Positions 52,711 to 64,000 of a DNA stretch of 64,000 bases are shown here, piece by piece; the first letter of the stretch is position 1; each line of letters starts with the position of its first letter. The notes beneath the pieces are model-generated. The model saw nothing but the letters and a program-made list of their open reading frames with translations, was not told the origin of the DNA and made no database searches. The position numbers and the translations under genes are program-made. The DNA is from Paguma larvata. Taxonomy: Eukaryota; Chordata; Mammalia; Carnivora; Viverridae. The DNA lies in assembly GCA_030068075.1 (NCBI GenBank), contig CM057841.1, positions 40,589,030 to 40,653,029 on the forward strand, read 5' to 3'.

Positions 52711-55700
52711 CATGATGTCTGTGTGACCAAATACTTAACCTCTTTGTTATCCTGTTAAAGAAAGACAAGTAGGTATTCATGAGCAAAAAAATAAATTACT
52801 TTAAAAGGTGACATCTGCTCTTAGTATGGCAACAAATTCTTTAGCAGACAAAAGAACTAATGGGTCATAAAACACTTCTCAGTCCTGGCCCCTCACCTTT
52901 CTTTGTTTGTATATTGCTACTTTCAAAATCATTAAGCCTGTGACTGTTCATGGGGTAATTCTAAGCATATGACGATTGCCTCTGAGTCAAAAGCTGTATC
53001 CCAACAGCTTAAATGTAACAATGGTAGGCTCTTTTCAAAGGGTACATTTTCCCTCACAGCTGCCAGCTCTGCTTTCTATACAAACCTAAAAATAATGATC
53101 TTTCCATTATGGGAGCACTAGTATTGTTGCTCTCCCTCTTAGCTTATATTAGTGCTTAAATTATACACTCCTAGTCCCCAGGGGTTTAAACTTGGCTGGG
53201 AAACTTTTCCCGAGGCCAAATAGTAGAGTTAACTCTGAGCATGAGGCTTCTACTGCAGGCTCCTGCAGAGCCTGGGGCGGAATTACGGTACCGAAATTTG
53301 CTCCAGATATCATTGTTTGTCTGCTATAAAGGTCACTGATAGTCTTTGTAGGCAACCCGGCACACTTTACAATGACAGACCCTCTCCTCTTTCTGTCTGC
53401 CCTACCCATTAAAACAAGGCATGAAGGGACCTTTCTCTTTTGGCAAGGCTACAAAGGAAATCTTTATTCAAACGCTTGAATGTAGGAGTTATCATTAAAG
53501 ATTATAGGTACCCTAGTGCTTTTTTTCAAAAGCATGACAGCAACCTTGTTTTAGGGAGGTCTGATTCTTGGGGGGATGGGGGTGTTGAGGGCATGGGCCA
53601 TGGTGATCAGGTGAGATAACCAAGCTATAAGGCAATGGGTTATGGAGTAGAAGGTGAAAAAAAAGGAGGAGAATGTAGGGTAGTGGAACAGTGGAGAGAG
53701 GAGAGAGGAGCCTGTAGGTTAAGGGGCAAGGAGAAGTGTTGAAGGAAGATACTTTGATAATCTAGAAAGTTGTCTTCAAATGATCTTGTTGCATAATTCT
53801 CAGGTCCTGTGATATGAGAGCTAATATAGAGTAATAATTATTTTTTTCTGTAAAATGTACAGAGGAAAATAGTGGATTTCTATTTTTTGGTGTTCCCTTT
53901 CTTTTCTTTTCTTTTCTTTTTTTTTAACTCGAATGTTTGCATCTGCCATTGCCTATCTACTGGCAGTGTGGTATCATTGTGTTATTATGCATTTAGGAAG
54001 ATCTGCCGAATGTTTTGCCAGTGTGGAGTCTGCCAGTCTGCACACATGGATCTTGACTTTGACAGTCAGTTAAGGTCCCCTTAGCCTAACTCCCTGTCTA
54101 TGATAATCTCTGGGGGAGTTCTTTAATTCAAGATGTCATAGAGATGACAGATTAGCAGAGAATGCTGGAACCATACTCTGGAATGAGAACCAGGGACTGT
54201 AAAATACACTGATAACTGAGGCATAATTATACACAACATGCTACAGATGATATCCTGGGAGTTCCTAACACTAATTGCTAATCCATTTTTATAATGGAAT
54301 TGCTTAAAACAGAAGTCTGAAGACTCATCTCCTTAGGTTGTCCGTCTTCTGAGGATTCCCTTCTGTATATTCCGGGTAAATCCTAGCCCACGTTAGTTGG
54401 TGCTGCAAAGGTTGACTTCTCCAATCAACCGTTACTTTTAGGCCCTGTTTAAAGGCTTATTTTAAATACCTTTTGGTCAATTACATTCCTGAGAAGTCTT
54501 GGCTTTCTTCTACCATGCTCTGCAGATGACACTGCTGCCACCAAGAGCCTTCTTGGGAGATGTCTGTTCTCCCTTGTTTCAGGCTTAAGGATTTCTTTCT
54601 CACATATGAGAACTCTACATTCTCTGGTCTCTGGATTCTTCTTCCAGCAATACCTCCAAAACTTAACTTAAAGAGTAATTTTGATATTGGATCCAAGTTG
54701 AAAATGTACCTCCCATCAGAAACACATATGGACACATGAGATTCTAATGACACTTTAATAACCCTTCCAATTGCAACCTCTCAAAATATTCTTATTTAAA
54801 TATTCCACATCTGTTTTCCTGTGGCCTCGTCAAAAATATTCAAATAAATACCCATCAAGAAACAAATATTAATGTAAAGATTCAGAAACGATTAATTAGG
54901 ATTATTTTAGCAGCTTCAGCGCCTCCCCCCCCCCCGCCTCTCACAGCCCTTAATGAATGCATTGTAGGCAAAGAGCACAAATTGTGGCTTTTTGCTGGAA
55001 TATTTAGTTTATGTGAGGACATAGCTATGTAATGTGTCTCAGTGTTCCACAAAGATTGCCATGAGTTCCAGATTTTCTACCTCTTCAACAGCTTTGAGAA
55101 TCATAGATTTATGTTCTATTTTATAAGACGGAGAATTACAAAATTTGAATTTTGTTCCTGGGTATTGTATTTACTTATTGTAAGGCCGTATATAAGCCCT
55201 CTGTTTTCACCTGATTTTACTAAAGCTATACAATGGGAGAGGCATGCTGGAAGGTAGCCTCCCAATTTTCCTGGTCATTGTTTTATAGTATAAGCTGCTA
55301 CCTCTGCTGTTACATCACTACTGTTGTTACCATTACTGATATCACTACCCCTGCTGCCATGATCTCTGTTAGTGTTACCATTACTGCTGCTACTGTTTAC
55401 TCTATTGCCAACATTAGTGTAGCTACCTCATATTTGCATACAGGTTTCACTTAGAAAGTCCCTCTATATTTTTCAGTTTAAAGCTGCAAATCGGATGCAG
55501 CATGAGTCCTGAGGGAAGAGGTGAACTTTTTCATAAATAAAAGACACTGCATTTTCTTATCAGCAACATTTTTATTCCTCAATCAGCCATCACCTCAAGA
55601 AACTTTCCTTTGACTGAGTCAGCCCCTAAATTCCTACAGGTTTATTTCATCTTGATTAAAAATAAAGTTAATTTGATTCTGTTGGATTTCTTTGTATCCA

Positions 55701-57630
55701 ACAGTGAAAGAATTGACTCTGAAATCCTGGCTACAGCCACTCCAGGAAAATATCATGTTATTTTAAAATTTTATTGTTGTTTTACCAAATTCAAGTATTT
55801 TTTACCTGGAAATTGTTATATTTGAATATTTCCTCTGGGGGCCAGCTATGATTGATGTTATTTGCCCTCTTGAGTATTAATGGAAATTTCCCCATGATAT
55901 TCCCCCCATTCATCAGAGACAGACGACAGGCTTAGCAACCAAGTTTCTGTGCTGTTCTATTTCCCACAGTAGCCTATGCCCCAGTGTCATTAAGAAGTAA
56001 AATGACTCTCATTTATGTTGAGATCCAGGTTTATTGAAAGGAAAAGTCTCTTGTGTATTAGGTGTTTTATTTGGGATCATATAATCATTTATCGCCCTAG
56101 TGTATTTATTTATTTCTTCTTCTTTCAGCCATAGTACTTATGGAAGTCATTTTAAAATGTCAATAATAATAATTAAACATATTTTTGATTCTGATGTAGG
56201 GATGTGTTGGGCTCATGGAATTTCAAACATATTTGTTAGCCTCATGGAGGCCTATTAACAGCATGGAATCAGGCCATGTGTACCTTAACCCTGACTCAAA
56301 AGAGTACACTTTTCTAAAGCCCAAATCTTTTGTCCCAATGTAAAACTGGCAAACATTTCTTTGATTTCGGCTCTCTTCCAACACATAGTCGTTCTGATTT
56401 TGTGGCAAGAAGTTGGACCATTCCCGAAATGGGTTGAAGAGGTATAATGCAACCTTCATTCATAATCTGAAGAATCTCAGTCCTCAGTGATATGATCTTC
56501 TTATTGTGATATAATTAATTCAGGAACCTTGTGGTATATAATACAGGCACTGACCTGTAAGCCCTGAAATACTTTCAGGTGAATTCAGACATTCCTGACC
56601 CCTTGATGCCCAAGGATAATGATGACGATTAAATCCCTGTTGTTCAATGCACTTCCCACTAGCCAGCAACACTTGAACAAAAAACTATTTCCATTGCATA
56701 TTCCTCCATATCAAAATGCAAAAAGACAAAAAGACAAACTATTCCGAGATGAAAGAGAATTACAGGTATCATCAGCGATGCTTTCACCAATAAGGATATG
56801 AAAGGAATGAAACAGTATACCAGATCCTGACCTGAAGATCAATAGGACAAAGAAACACTTGTCTGGGCAAGTTAGCCTGTGACCTCGCCTCACAGAGGTA
56901 AGAACCCAGGGTAATTTGTACCAATTACACAAATGTCTCCTTTATAAGCTTGCCTCCTCAAAAATCACCAGTATCACAGGATCTTTGTGAGAAATTAGAA
57001 TCGATAACTGCAAGGTATGTCATATAGAAAATGCTGGAAAAGTAACTGCCCTTGAACAATTACCATATTCAGGTTTGGCTGAAGACTGTTATCACCACAG
57101 ACAGAAGCAGCTCTCCCTGTCTCCTTCTTGAGAAACAGCAACATGGTCTTGAATGACATGTGGCCCATCGCGCTTTTACATTTGTGCACAAGGGAAGTTA
57201 TGGCAGGAAGCCTTCGTCAATGGCCCATGGTGGATTGGCGGGAGGAAGTACAGAGGGAGATGGTAAAATGAAACCATGCCACAGCTGTAAGCAAGCTCTG
57301 ATTCTGGCAGGCTGGGGAGGGTTTGACAGAGCTTTTCAGAACCAAAACATGTGAACTTGATGTGAACACCTGGAATCGTCTCTGTTCGATGTGTCACACA
57401 GGGAGGAATCTCTTGCACACATGTTAACTGAACATTATAATCACATGAGGTTGACACAGCTCTGTGGTCTACTCCAGGACTCCACCTGAGGAGATGGGGG
57501 TTAAGGACTCTTATGTCCCATAAGACCACATAGTGTGGTAATAGCAGATTTAGTTTTGGAGCGGGAAATTGGTTCAGTGCTCTTGGTTCAGAGTCCTTCT
57601 GCTTGATTGTCTACAAAAGGTTTATGTTCT
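52711..57630. other. Nearly 5 kb of mostly unassigned DNA
   Basis: No SINE, L1 or gene is recognised here, the longest such stretch. It contains a degenerate trinucleotide tract at 55290-55405, a (TTTTC)n tract at 53900-53925 and a C-run at 54926-54937. Some blocks (about 54830-55060) are rich in TAAT-type motifs and look less decayed than repeats, but this is an impression only. Confidence 0.4.
55290..55405 (+). repeat. Degenerate trinucleotide (CTG/TTA/CTA/CCA)n tract
   Basis: Runs such as cctctgctgttacatcacta, ctactgttgttaccattact and ccattactgctgctactg show a period of 3 with many substitutions. The Thr/Val-rich 73-codon ORF across it is a by-product. Confidence 0.65.
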
Positions 57631-57846
57631 TTTTTTATGTTTATTTATTTATTTTTGAAAGAGAGAGAGAGGAGAATGAGCAGGGTAGGGGCAGATAGAG
57701 AGAGAAGGAGAGGGAGAATTCCAACTAGGCTTTGCACTGTCAGCCCAGAGCCTGACATGGGGCTCCATCCTACAGACTGTGAGATCGTGACCTGAGCTGA
57801 AATCAAGAGGCGATCAGTTAACCAAATGAGCCACCCAGGCGCCCAG
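57631..57846 (-). mobile_element. Felid SINE, minus strand
   Basis: Reversed tail tatgtttatttatttatttt and reversed head gagccacccaggcgccc. The flanks (aggtttatgttctttt and aggggtgtattctttc) suggest a mutated target duplication. Confidence 0.94.
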
Positions 57847-58066
57847 GGGTGTATTCTTTCTTAATGAGCTCTACCTCCTTTCCCTCCTCAGTGAACACTG
57901 TGATCCTGGCTCCCTTTGGTACTTCCCTGATACAAGAATCATTTTCTCTTAAATGCTTCTCTTTTAAAATGTCAGAGAAGAGTGTTGAGATTCTAGAGTC
58001 CCTAACATCTTTAGAGTCAAATTTGGAGTCAATAGCATATGGACGAGTACAAAAGCATATATGCAA
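57847..58066 (-). other. Open reading frame of unknown status, cut by the SINE
   Basis: About 73 codons read on the minus strand into the SINE edge. The composition is like that of a soluble protein (REVPKGARITVFTEEGKEVE), with many charged residues, unlike the surrounding random frames. No ATG start fits well, and a stop lies just upstream (58067-58069). I recognise no family. It could be a fragment of a processed pseudogene, an exon, or chance. Confidence 0.3.
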
Positions 58067-58234
58067 TTACTAATAAGGCAATAGGGAATTGGGTAGCATT
58101 TTCCAGATGGAAACCATGTGTGTGTGCAAGTGTGTGTATGTATGTATGTATAACTTATCTGATTGGTGTCAGGTCAAAGTGTGAGCTTCCCTGTGACTAC
58201 ATCTAAAAATACAATTCTTGAATCTCCCTCTTTA

Positions 58235-58760
58235 AATTCCTCAGATCAGTAAATGACACTGCCATTCTTCCACTTCCTCTGCCCAGAAATCTTTGAGTCA
58301 TTGATGAGTTCTCTTTTCCATACCCTCTCATTCAAGTCTATCAGGGAACCCTATGAGCTCTACCTCCCAAAATGCATCCCACTACTGTCCAGATCTTATC
58401 ACCTTCATCCTACCATTTTATTTTCCCAAGCCACCATTATCTCACATGAATTGCTTCAAAAACATTCCACCTAACTAGCATCGCATCCATTCTTGCCTCT
58501 CTGCAGTCAGCTTGGTCGATATCCAGCCAATTCCTCCAAGAGAACTTCTTTGAATCCACTCTGTAAAATAGGACCCGATTACTCTCTAGCTCCTTCACCA
58601 TTACCATCACTGGCACTATTCTTTGTTATCCCTACTGTCCTTTAGAATGAATGTTCCTTAAAGGCAGACTTTATCTTTCTTATTCAAGATTTTATCCCTG
58701 GAGTTTATTATAGCCCTGACATATAGTAGGTAGTCAATAAATATTTAACACATAGGTGCA
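58235..58760 (+). repeat. L2-type LINE relic
   Basis: The order gagtcattgatgagttctct, ctctacctcccaaaatgcat, ctaccattttattttcccaa and tagtaggtagtcaataaata is that of an L2 3' part. Confidence 0.7.
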
Positions 58761-59894
58761 TAGATATGAACATTTTGGTTGGTGACCTCACTGACAATTT
58801 AAATATTTTTTTGCTGTCTGTGCATATTTTATGACATATTTAATTTTTTAATCTATGCATTTTAGAAATGATATTATTAATTATGATAATTAAAAATAAT
58901 CTGGTTGGAATGAAAGTCTTTCTTTTTAGATGTTGGCTAACTAGACTCTGGCAGTTGGAGTCACTTGAACTTCTCTTCAGAGTCATGCTTTTTGTTCTGT
59001 TTTGTTTTTTGATTTTTTCCTTTTATAAAATTACAGATCAATGTTGAAGCCTGAGTATTTTTGCATTTGAAATGATAAAAATATTGATAATTTACTAGCT
59101 TAAAACTAATATTTCTGTGTTTTAAATATACTACTTTTAATATCTTCTCCTTCTTTGTGGCTGGATGGGGAAGAAAAATCCAAGGAACTGATTTGGAGAC
59201 CAAGCTCTGAAGACTATCTTCTAGAAACAGAGAATGTCTTTTCATTTCCCTGAACTCAGTTTCTCTGTTTTTAAATTCCATGGCTATGCCTTTCAGGAAA
59301 CTTCTGTCTGTGTTGTTTTTATATACGGAATTTTTAGAAGAAAGTCTGCCTAGTCCTCATCAGAGTCTGTCTCTAAAGGACCCATTTCTACTCTCTGCTC
59401 CTCAAATAGACCAATCAATTAATCCATCCATTCATCCATACATCCATACATCCATACATACATAGAGAGAGAGATGCTAAAAATAAATTTAGACAAACAG
59501 AAAGCCATGCTACTGACCAGCTGTTGTATCAGTTTACCCCAGGCCATGTCTCTGCCTCTCAGGAAACACTGAGTTAGGGGGAAGGAGCTGCAGAGGCATG
59601 AGATTGCCAGGGTTGTTCTCTGAAGCAAGTCTGCTGTTTCCAAAGTTGATATTCAGAGCAAGCTTGTCGACCTAGGAAGAGTGTCCTGTGTCTCCTGAGA
59701 ATTCCTGGATTCTCCCCATTTTTTTTTCTCGGTCATTTCCTTAGCCATGTCCCCTGTTGACAGCAGTGATGCATATTTCAGCCTCCCTGTCCTTGGTAAA
59801 CACTACTCATGATTACTAGCCCTATACACAGAATCCCAAAGCTGTCACATGCTCTGATAATTGTTTCCCAAATGAAATATTCCCTCTACATCAG
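58761..59894. other. Unassigned DNA with (CCAT/ACAT)n tract
   Basis: 59423-59475 is a compound ccatccattcatccatacat tract passing into a short GA run. No gene. Confidence 0.45.
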
Positions 59895-60040
59895 TGTTTC
59901 TCCATGTACAGTCTGCAGCCCAACTGAGAAAGGATCACATGAGATGCTTTTAGAAATGCAGATTTCTGGTCCCCACCTCAAACCTACTGAGCCAGAATTT
60001 CTTGGTGCAGGTCCTTCCCTATTTAAGAAGTTGCCACAGT
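59895..60040 (+). mobile_element. MER5A-like DNA transposon relic
   Basis: Landmarks catcagtgtttctccatgta, ttagaaatgcagatttctgg, ccccacctcaaacctactga and gccagaatttcttggtgcag. Confidence 0.78.
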
Positions 60041-60144
60041 GATTTTCATGGCCCCCTGTTTATTCCTGCCTTCCCAGCCATGGAAGTCTCCCTAGGTTCT
60101 CCTTGTCATTCCTGGATCAGGGAAGGAGAGGAAAAGACCATTTA

Positions 60145-60146
<2 letters not shown>

Positions 60147-60189
<43 letters not shown>
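60147..60189 (+). repeat. (TG)n microsatellite, 21 units
   Basis: An uninterrupted TG run. Confidence 0.98.
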
Positions 60190-60190
<1 letters not shown>

Positions 60191-60854
60191 TCACAGGTGA
60201 TATAATTAGATAAGGAATGAATTCATTAGAGGCCCCAGATTCAGTTCATTAATTGCAAGATAATAATCACTACCATGTTTGTAAGCATCTAAGGCTGAGA
60301 ATTAGCTCTCTCTTTCTCCATCTCCCAGCATGTGGCACAGTGCCTGGCAGAGCAGGCAATCAACCATGCTGAGTCCAGAGGAACCAAATCTGATTTCATC
60401 ATCTCTTGCAAATGTAACCACAGATGCTATCAATGGTAGAGAAATAAAATAAGAGTCAATAAGGCAATTCTTGATAAGTACCAAAAATGCCAAATTACAC
60501 AGAATTTGATGATGATCATGATATCAATGACTATAAGTTAAATCTAATGTCTAATGTCCAAATTCACTGTTAATCAATTAATTGGTTAATTAATTTAACA
60601 ACTGCTTATCAAGTGCCTACTATGTGCCAGGAAATATTTTGGGCATTTGGGATAATCATCAGAGCAAAGAGCTCTGCCTTCGTGCATCTCATATTCTTCA
60701 TGGCGGTGGAGAAATAAGTCTGCATAAAAATAACAAAGAAGTGCAGTATACGGTATGTTGGAAAATAATGTCATAGTAAAAAGAAAAAGCTGAGCTGGAT
60801 GAGAGGGATCAGTTGCAGAGGAGGTAGTAAAAAGAGAGAGCTAAGTATCTTATT
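60190..60854. other. Unassigned DNA, part probably an old repeat
   Basis: 60600-60735 (caagtgcctactatgtgcca, then gcatctcatattcttcatgg) resembles a common old mammalian repeat, unassigned. No gene. Confidence 0.4.
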
Positions 60855-61020
60855 TTCTATTCACCAAATGTGGGTATTGTCATTATTATCCCTATTTTAG
60901 AGGAGTGATTGAGTCCTATACAGTTGGTGAGTTTTCCCAAGATCATACTTTTAGAGATGGAGCTGGATTTAACCCGAGGAAGCCTTGCTCCACAGCCCAG
61001 ACTGCTGAATTCCAGTTTAC
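60855..61020 (-). repeat. MIR fragment
   Basis: Landmarks cattattatccctattttag, ttcccaagatcatactttta and agctggatttaacccgagga. Confidence 0.7.
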
Positions 61021-61799
61021 ATTTTCTTTCTCGTTGGCCGATGATGTATATACCATCCACATTTAGGGTCAGTTACGATGGTCTTCCAAGAGCTCCAGGG
61101 CGGGAGTAAGCAATTCCAACTTTCATAATCCCAAGCTTAATTACCCTGTGGGCACCGGGAGCCCTCAGTCACCCGCAGAGTTTTCTGTTCAAGCAAGACA
61201 CATGATTCTAATAAAGAATCAATAATGGAAAGGGTCATTGCATATTTTCCTACTTGCTGAAATGGGGAGGGGCTCCCTGGGGATATCACACTAGGGTAGA
61301 AGAAAAGGGAAACATGAAGAGGATTACATGTTTATTTTTAGTTTCCATTAATAATTTTTGCTGAGCTATCAAGTTTGGGAAGACTTTTTAAAAACTTGCA
61401 GTATAATTACTTTCTAATTGCTGGAGATGAGTAGACATCTGAGTGCAATCTTCCTGTATTTTTTTAATTGCAAAATTATTGAATATTGTTTTATACACTC
61501 TGACACTTTTGTTATTACCTGAGAGGAAGAAAGTGGTCTTACGACCATGGATAATTTGTGTGAAAGGAGACCTCAGAGATCGCCTTGCCCAAATTCCTCA
61601 TTTTAGACATGATGAAATTTAGAGGCAAGTGCCATGCCTGAGATCCCTCAGATCGTGTCAAAGGGGAGATGCCACAGTTAGAAAATCATAGATTATTAGC
61701 CTCAGGAATCCTCCGTTGATTTCCTCTCATTCTCTAGGTAAGGAAAATGAGTCCCCATGCAAGCTCATTATCTTTCTCATCAGAATTATACTCCCTCCA
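61021..61799. other. Unassigned DNA, with a MIR-like piece at 61560-61690
   Basis: 61100-61555 shows no repeat I can name and has several TAATTA-type motifs. 61575-61690 (cctcattttagacatgatga, ggcaagtgccatgcctgaga) is MIR-like. Confidence 0.45.
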
Positions 61800-62300
61800 A
61801 CACATCCGCTATACAACTCACTGACATTCTGTTACTGCAAATATAAACATGTCATTCACTGAAAAGTCTTCAGTGGTTCTCTATCTTCAGAATAAAGTTG
61901 AATTTTGTTGTTAAGCACAATTTTTCGTCTTTTACTTATGTGTGCAGATACACCTCTTGATAATGTCCTGTTGGACTTATTCTACCAACATACACTCTCC
62001 TCTCCTCCCTGCTTGCCCCTACTTACAAGGTTTTATTTCAGGCATGTCCTTTCTGCCCCTCACTTTTTCCTGGATAGGCACCCCTTCTCTTTACATGCCT
62101 CTACCTTTCTGTTATATGTTATATTACTAACGTTTTATTTTTATATTGGTCTTTTCCATCACCAGAATCCCATTTAGGGCAGAGATTATGATTTTTATCA
62201 GTCTTTGTCTATTCATCCTATGGTGGTACGCTGACTTGCACTTGGATAACTCACAATGAACACTTTTTCAAAGAATATACGAGTGAATGAATAACGGAAT
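61800..62300 (+). repeat. L2-type LINE relic
   Basis: The order cagtggttctctatcttcag, ggcatgtcctttctgcccct, tagggcagagattatgattt and a final gagtgaatgaataacggaat follows the L2 3' end. Confidence 0.7.
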
Positions 62301-63490
62301 GACTTGTGAGTTGATAAACATTATAGATCTCTAACAATATTTCCAAAAGTATTTTTCAAGAATAAAACAAAACAAAAAGTAAAAATAGAATTTCGATCTC
62401 TTAGTAAGAAATCTCAAGTAAAATATCTCTTTCTAAAATTTTATAAATTTAGTATTATAGATAATTGATTTAAAAAAACATTTTGCAAAGACACTTTGTT
62501 GCTGTTTTTCTCTAAGCCTCAGTTTTCCCTGCATAAACCTTAGTTCAGACGATGCCCACTGTTCCATTTAGTTGTGACAAGCTTTATCAAATTGTACATA
62601 TTGTATTCTAAATTCTTCATTCATTTCTTCCAGACAGCAATTGTGCTTATGCTGAATATGTCAGTATGCTCCAGAGAAGGAGCTTATAGACTAGGAAAAC
62701 AGTTAAGCACACAGTGTTAGTTTATATCCAAAAGTACTATACCTGATGGTCAAATGGATATGCGAAGAGTTAGGGGAGTTCAGAAAAGGTAAAACATTAT
62801 TTCTATTTTGGGAAAGGGGGAAGACTTTATGAGAAGGAATTGTTTGAGTGGAACTTTGCAAACTATTGACAGGAAAGGAGTTCATAGATCGTGTTAATAG
62901 TAGAAATTCTCAAAGATATCTTGGGTTTTTCTTGGAACTACATACCATGAACTCTTCTTGGATCTAGTCTTATTATTTTACTAGAAATATTTAATAACGT
63001 CAGGAGTAACAAGTATATGTATTATTTAACCTGATTTGTCAGTCTTTCAAAAGATTATTTTAGAATTAAGGAGATCACCAGGTGCTAGCAAGGCAAATCT
63101 GCTTTAGATGTCCAAAAGCTAACTTTAAAATAATAAAAGCATCGACTATAGTCTGTTCATTCATTTAATAAATATTTACTAAGGACTTATTGTGGGGAAG
63201 AGTTATACTATTTTGATGAAAATGAATCACCTCTGTTTTTAAGAACTTTAAGTCTACTAAGGAGTTAACATGGAAACAAACAATATGAAGGTCATATAAA
63301 ATTATTTTTCTAAAAGTATGTATACCATGAAGGTCATAGGAAACTCACCAGAGTAGGTGTTAGCTGAGCTGATCCTTAAAAGATGAGTAGGTGTTTGCCA
63401 GATATTCTGGAGCAGAAACAGATAGAGATAACATTTTAATAGGCACAGAAACAGGGAGAACACAGTGTGCTATTGGGATGGATATTTTTT
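62301..63490. other. Unassigned non-coding DNA
   Basis: AT-rich. No gene. 63160-63300 (ttcatttaataaatatttac) resembles a common old repeat. Confidence 0.4.
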
Positions 63491-63499
63491 AAAAATTCA

Positions 63500-64000
63500 A
63501 ATTTTCTCCTTTATTGCGTATTGGCAATATTCTTTTCTATTTTCTCTTTAGTGGCTGCTTTAATGTTCATAGTAGTCATCTTTCATCTTACGAAAGTATT
63601 CTTCCATTTTCCCTTCCCTGGCCTTTGTGTTATGGTTGTCGTACACTTTACTGCTATACATTTATAAACCACATAATAATTTCTTAAAATTTGCTTTAAA
63701 AATAAAACAATTTAAGGGATTTTTAAAAATAAGAAAAAGCATCTTTTATATTTATCCACATATTCACTATTTTAGGAGTTCTTTCTTGTCTTTGTGTAGA
63801 CTCTAATTTCCATCTGGTATATTTCTTCTGTTTGAAGGAATTCCTTTACTATTTCATGTACCGCACGTCCACTGTTGATGGACGATTTTAGATTTTGTCT
63901 ATCGGAAAGTGGTTTCATTTTGTCTTCATTTTTGAAAGATATATGCATCTGATATAGCATTCTTGGTTGATACACCCTTCTTCCCCTGCACTCACAAGTA
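63500..64000 (-). mobile_element. Old L1 3' region (L1M type), minus strand, runs off the window
   Basis: In plus orientation, ggaattcctttactatttca, tttagattttgtctatcgga, ttcatttttgaaagatatat and gcattcttggttgatacacc are reversed landmarks of old L1 3' UTRs. The element continues beyond 64000. Confidence 0.65.

Noticed and set aside
57176..57529. 117-codon minus-strand frame
   Set aside because: Composition and lack of any motif suggest a chance frame.

Overview
This is mammalian nuclear DNA, almost certainly from a cat (Felidae). Twelve copies of the carnivore tRNA-derived SINE (SINEC/CAN family, most of the felid type) lie on both strands, and the L1 3' ends are of carnivore type. Base composition is AT-rich and CpG-poor, there are many microsatellites, and no bacterial features or dense ORFs occur. 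No multi-exon gene can be recognised. The window reads as gene-poor intergenic or deep intronic DNA built from layered transposable elements.

The one substantial coding sequence is at 8775-9734 (minus strand): an intronless, full-length retrocopy of HNRNPA1 (short A1-A isoform). It has an uninterrupted 319-codon ORF, matching 5' and 3' UTRs and a decayed poly(A) tail. Both RRM domains look intact. The C-terminal M9/PY nuclear-localisation signal carries two changes at important positions (K to I, and PY to PS).

The most unusual structure is the unit holding this retrocopy. A 5'-truncated L1 (about 9818-11965, minus) sits head-to-tail directly upstream of the HNRNPA1 copy. The pair together splits one old MLT1-type LTR (8118-8375 and 11966-12056), with a single 6-bp duplication (GACACT) at the outer edges only. 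The simplest reading is one L1-driven integration with end-to-end template jumping from the HNRNPA1 mRNA to an L1 RNA. Two sequential insertions are not fully excluded.

Layout: 1-7.9 kb, old decayed repeats, a perfect 16-bp hairpin and two SINEs. 7.9-12.1 kb, a three-copy minisatellite followed by the MLT1/L1/HNRNPA1 composite. 12-18 kb, unassigned DNA with L2 and MIR relics and a (TA)n tract. 18.2-20.9 kb, a plus-strand L1 fragment and a 144-bp L1 3' stub with a 15-bp target duplication. 21-29 kb, three SINEs (two minus), an old L1 3' piece and a second MLT1 LTR. 29.5-31.6 kb, an old minus-strand L1 with a nested SINE. 32-45 kb, MIR, L2, MER5A-like and SINE relics. 45.2-47.3 kb, an old minus-strand L1 3' region carrying a 310-bp (AC)n/polypurine tract. 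47.3-64 kb, further SINE, L2, MIR and MER5A-like relics, long unassigned stretches, and another minus-strand L1 that runs off the window end.

Repeat family names come from recognition of consensus features and were not checked with a database search. Edges of old repeats are approximate.
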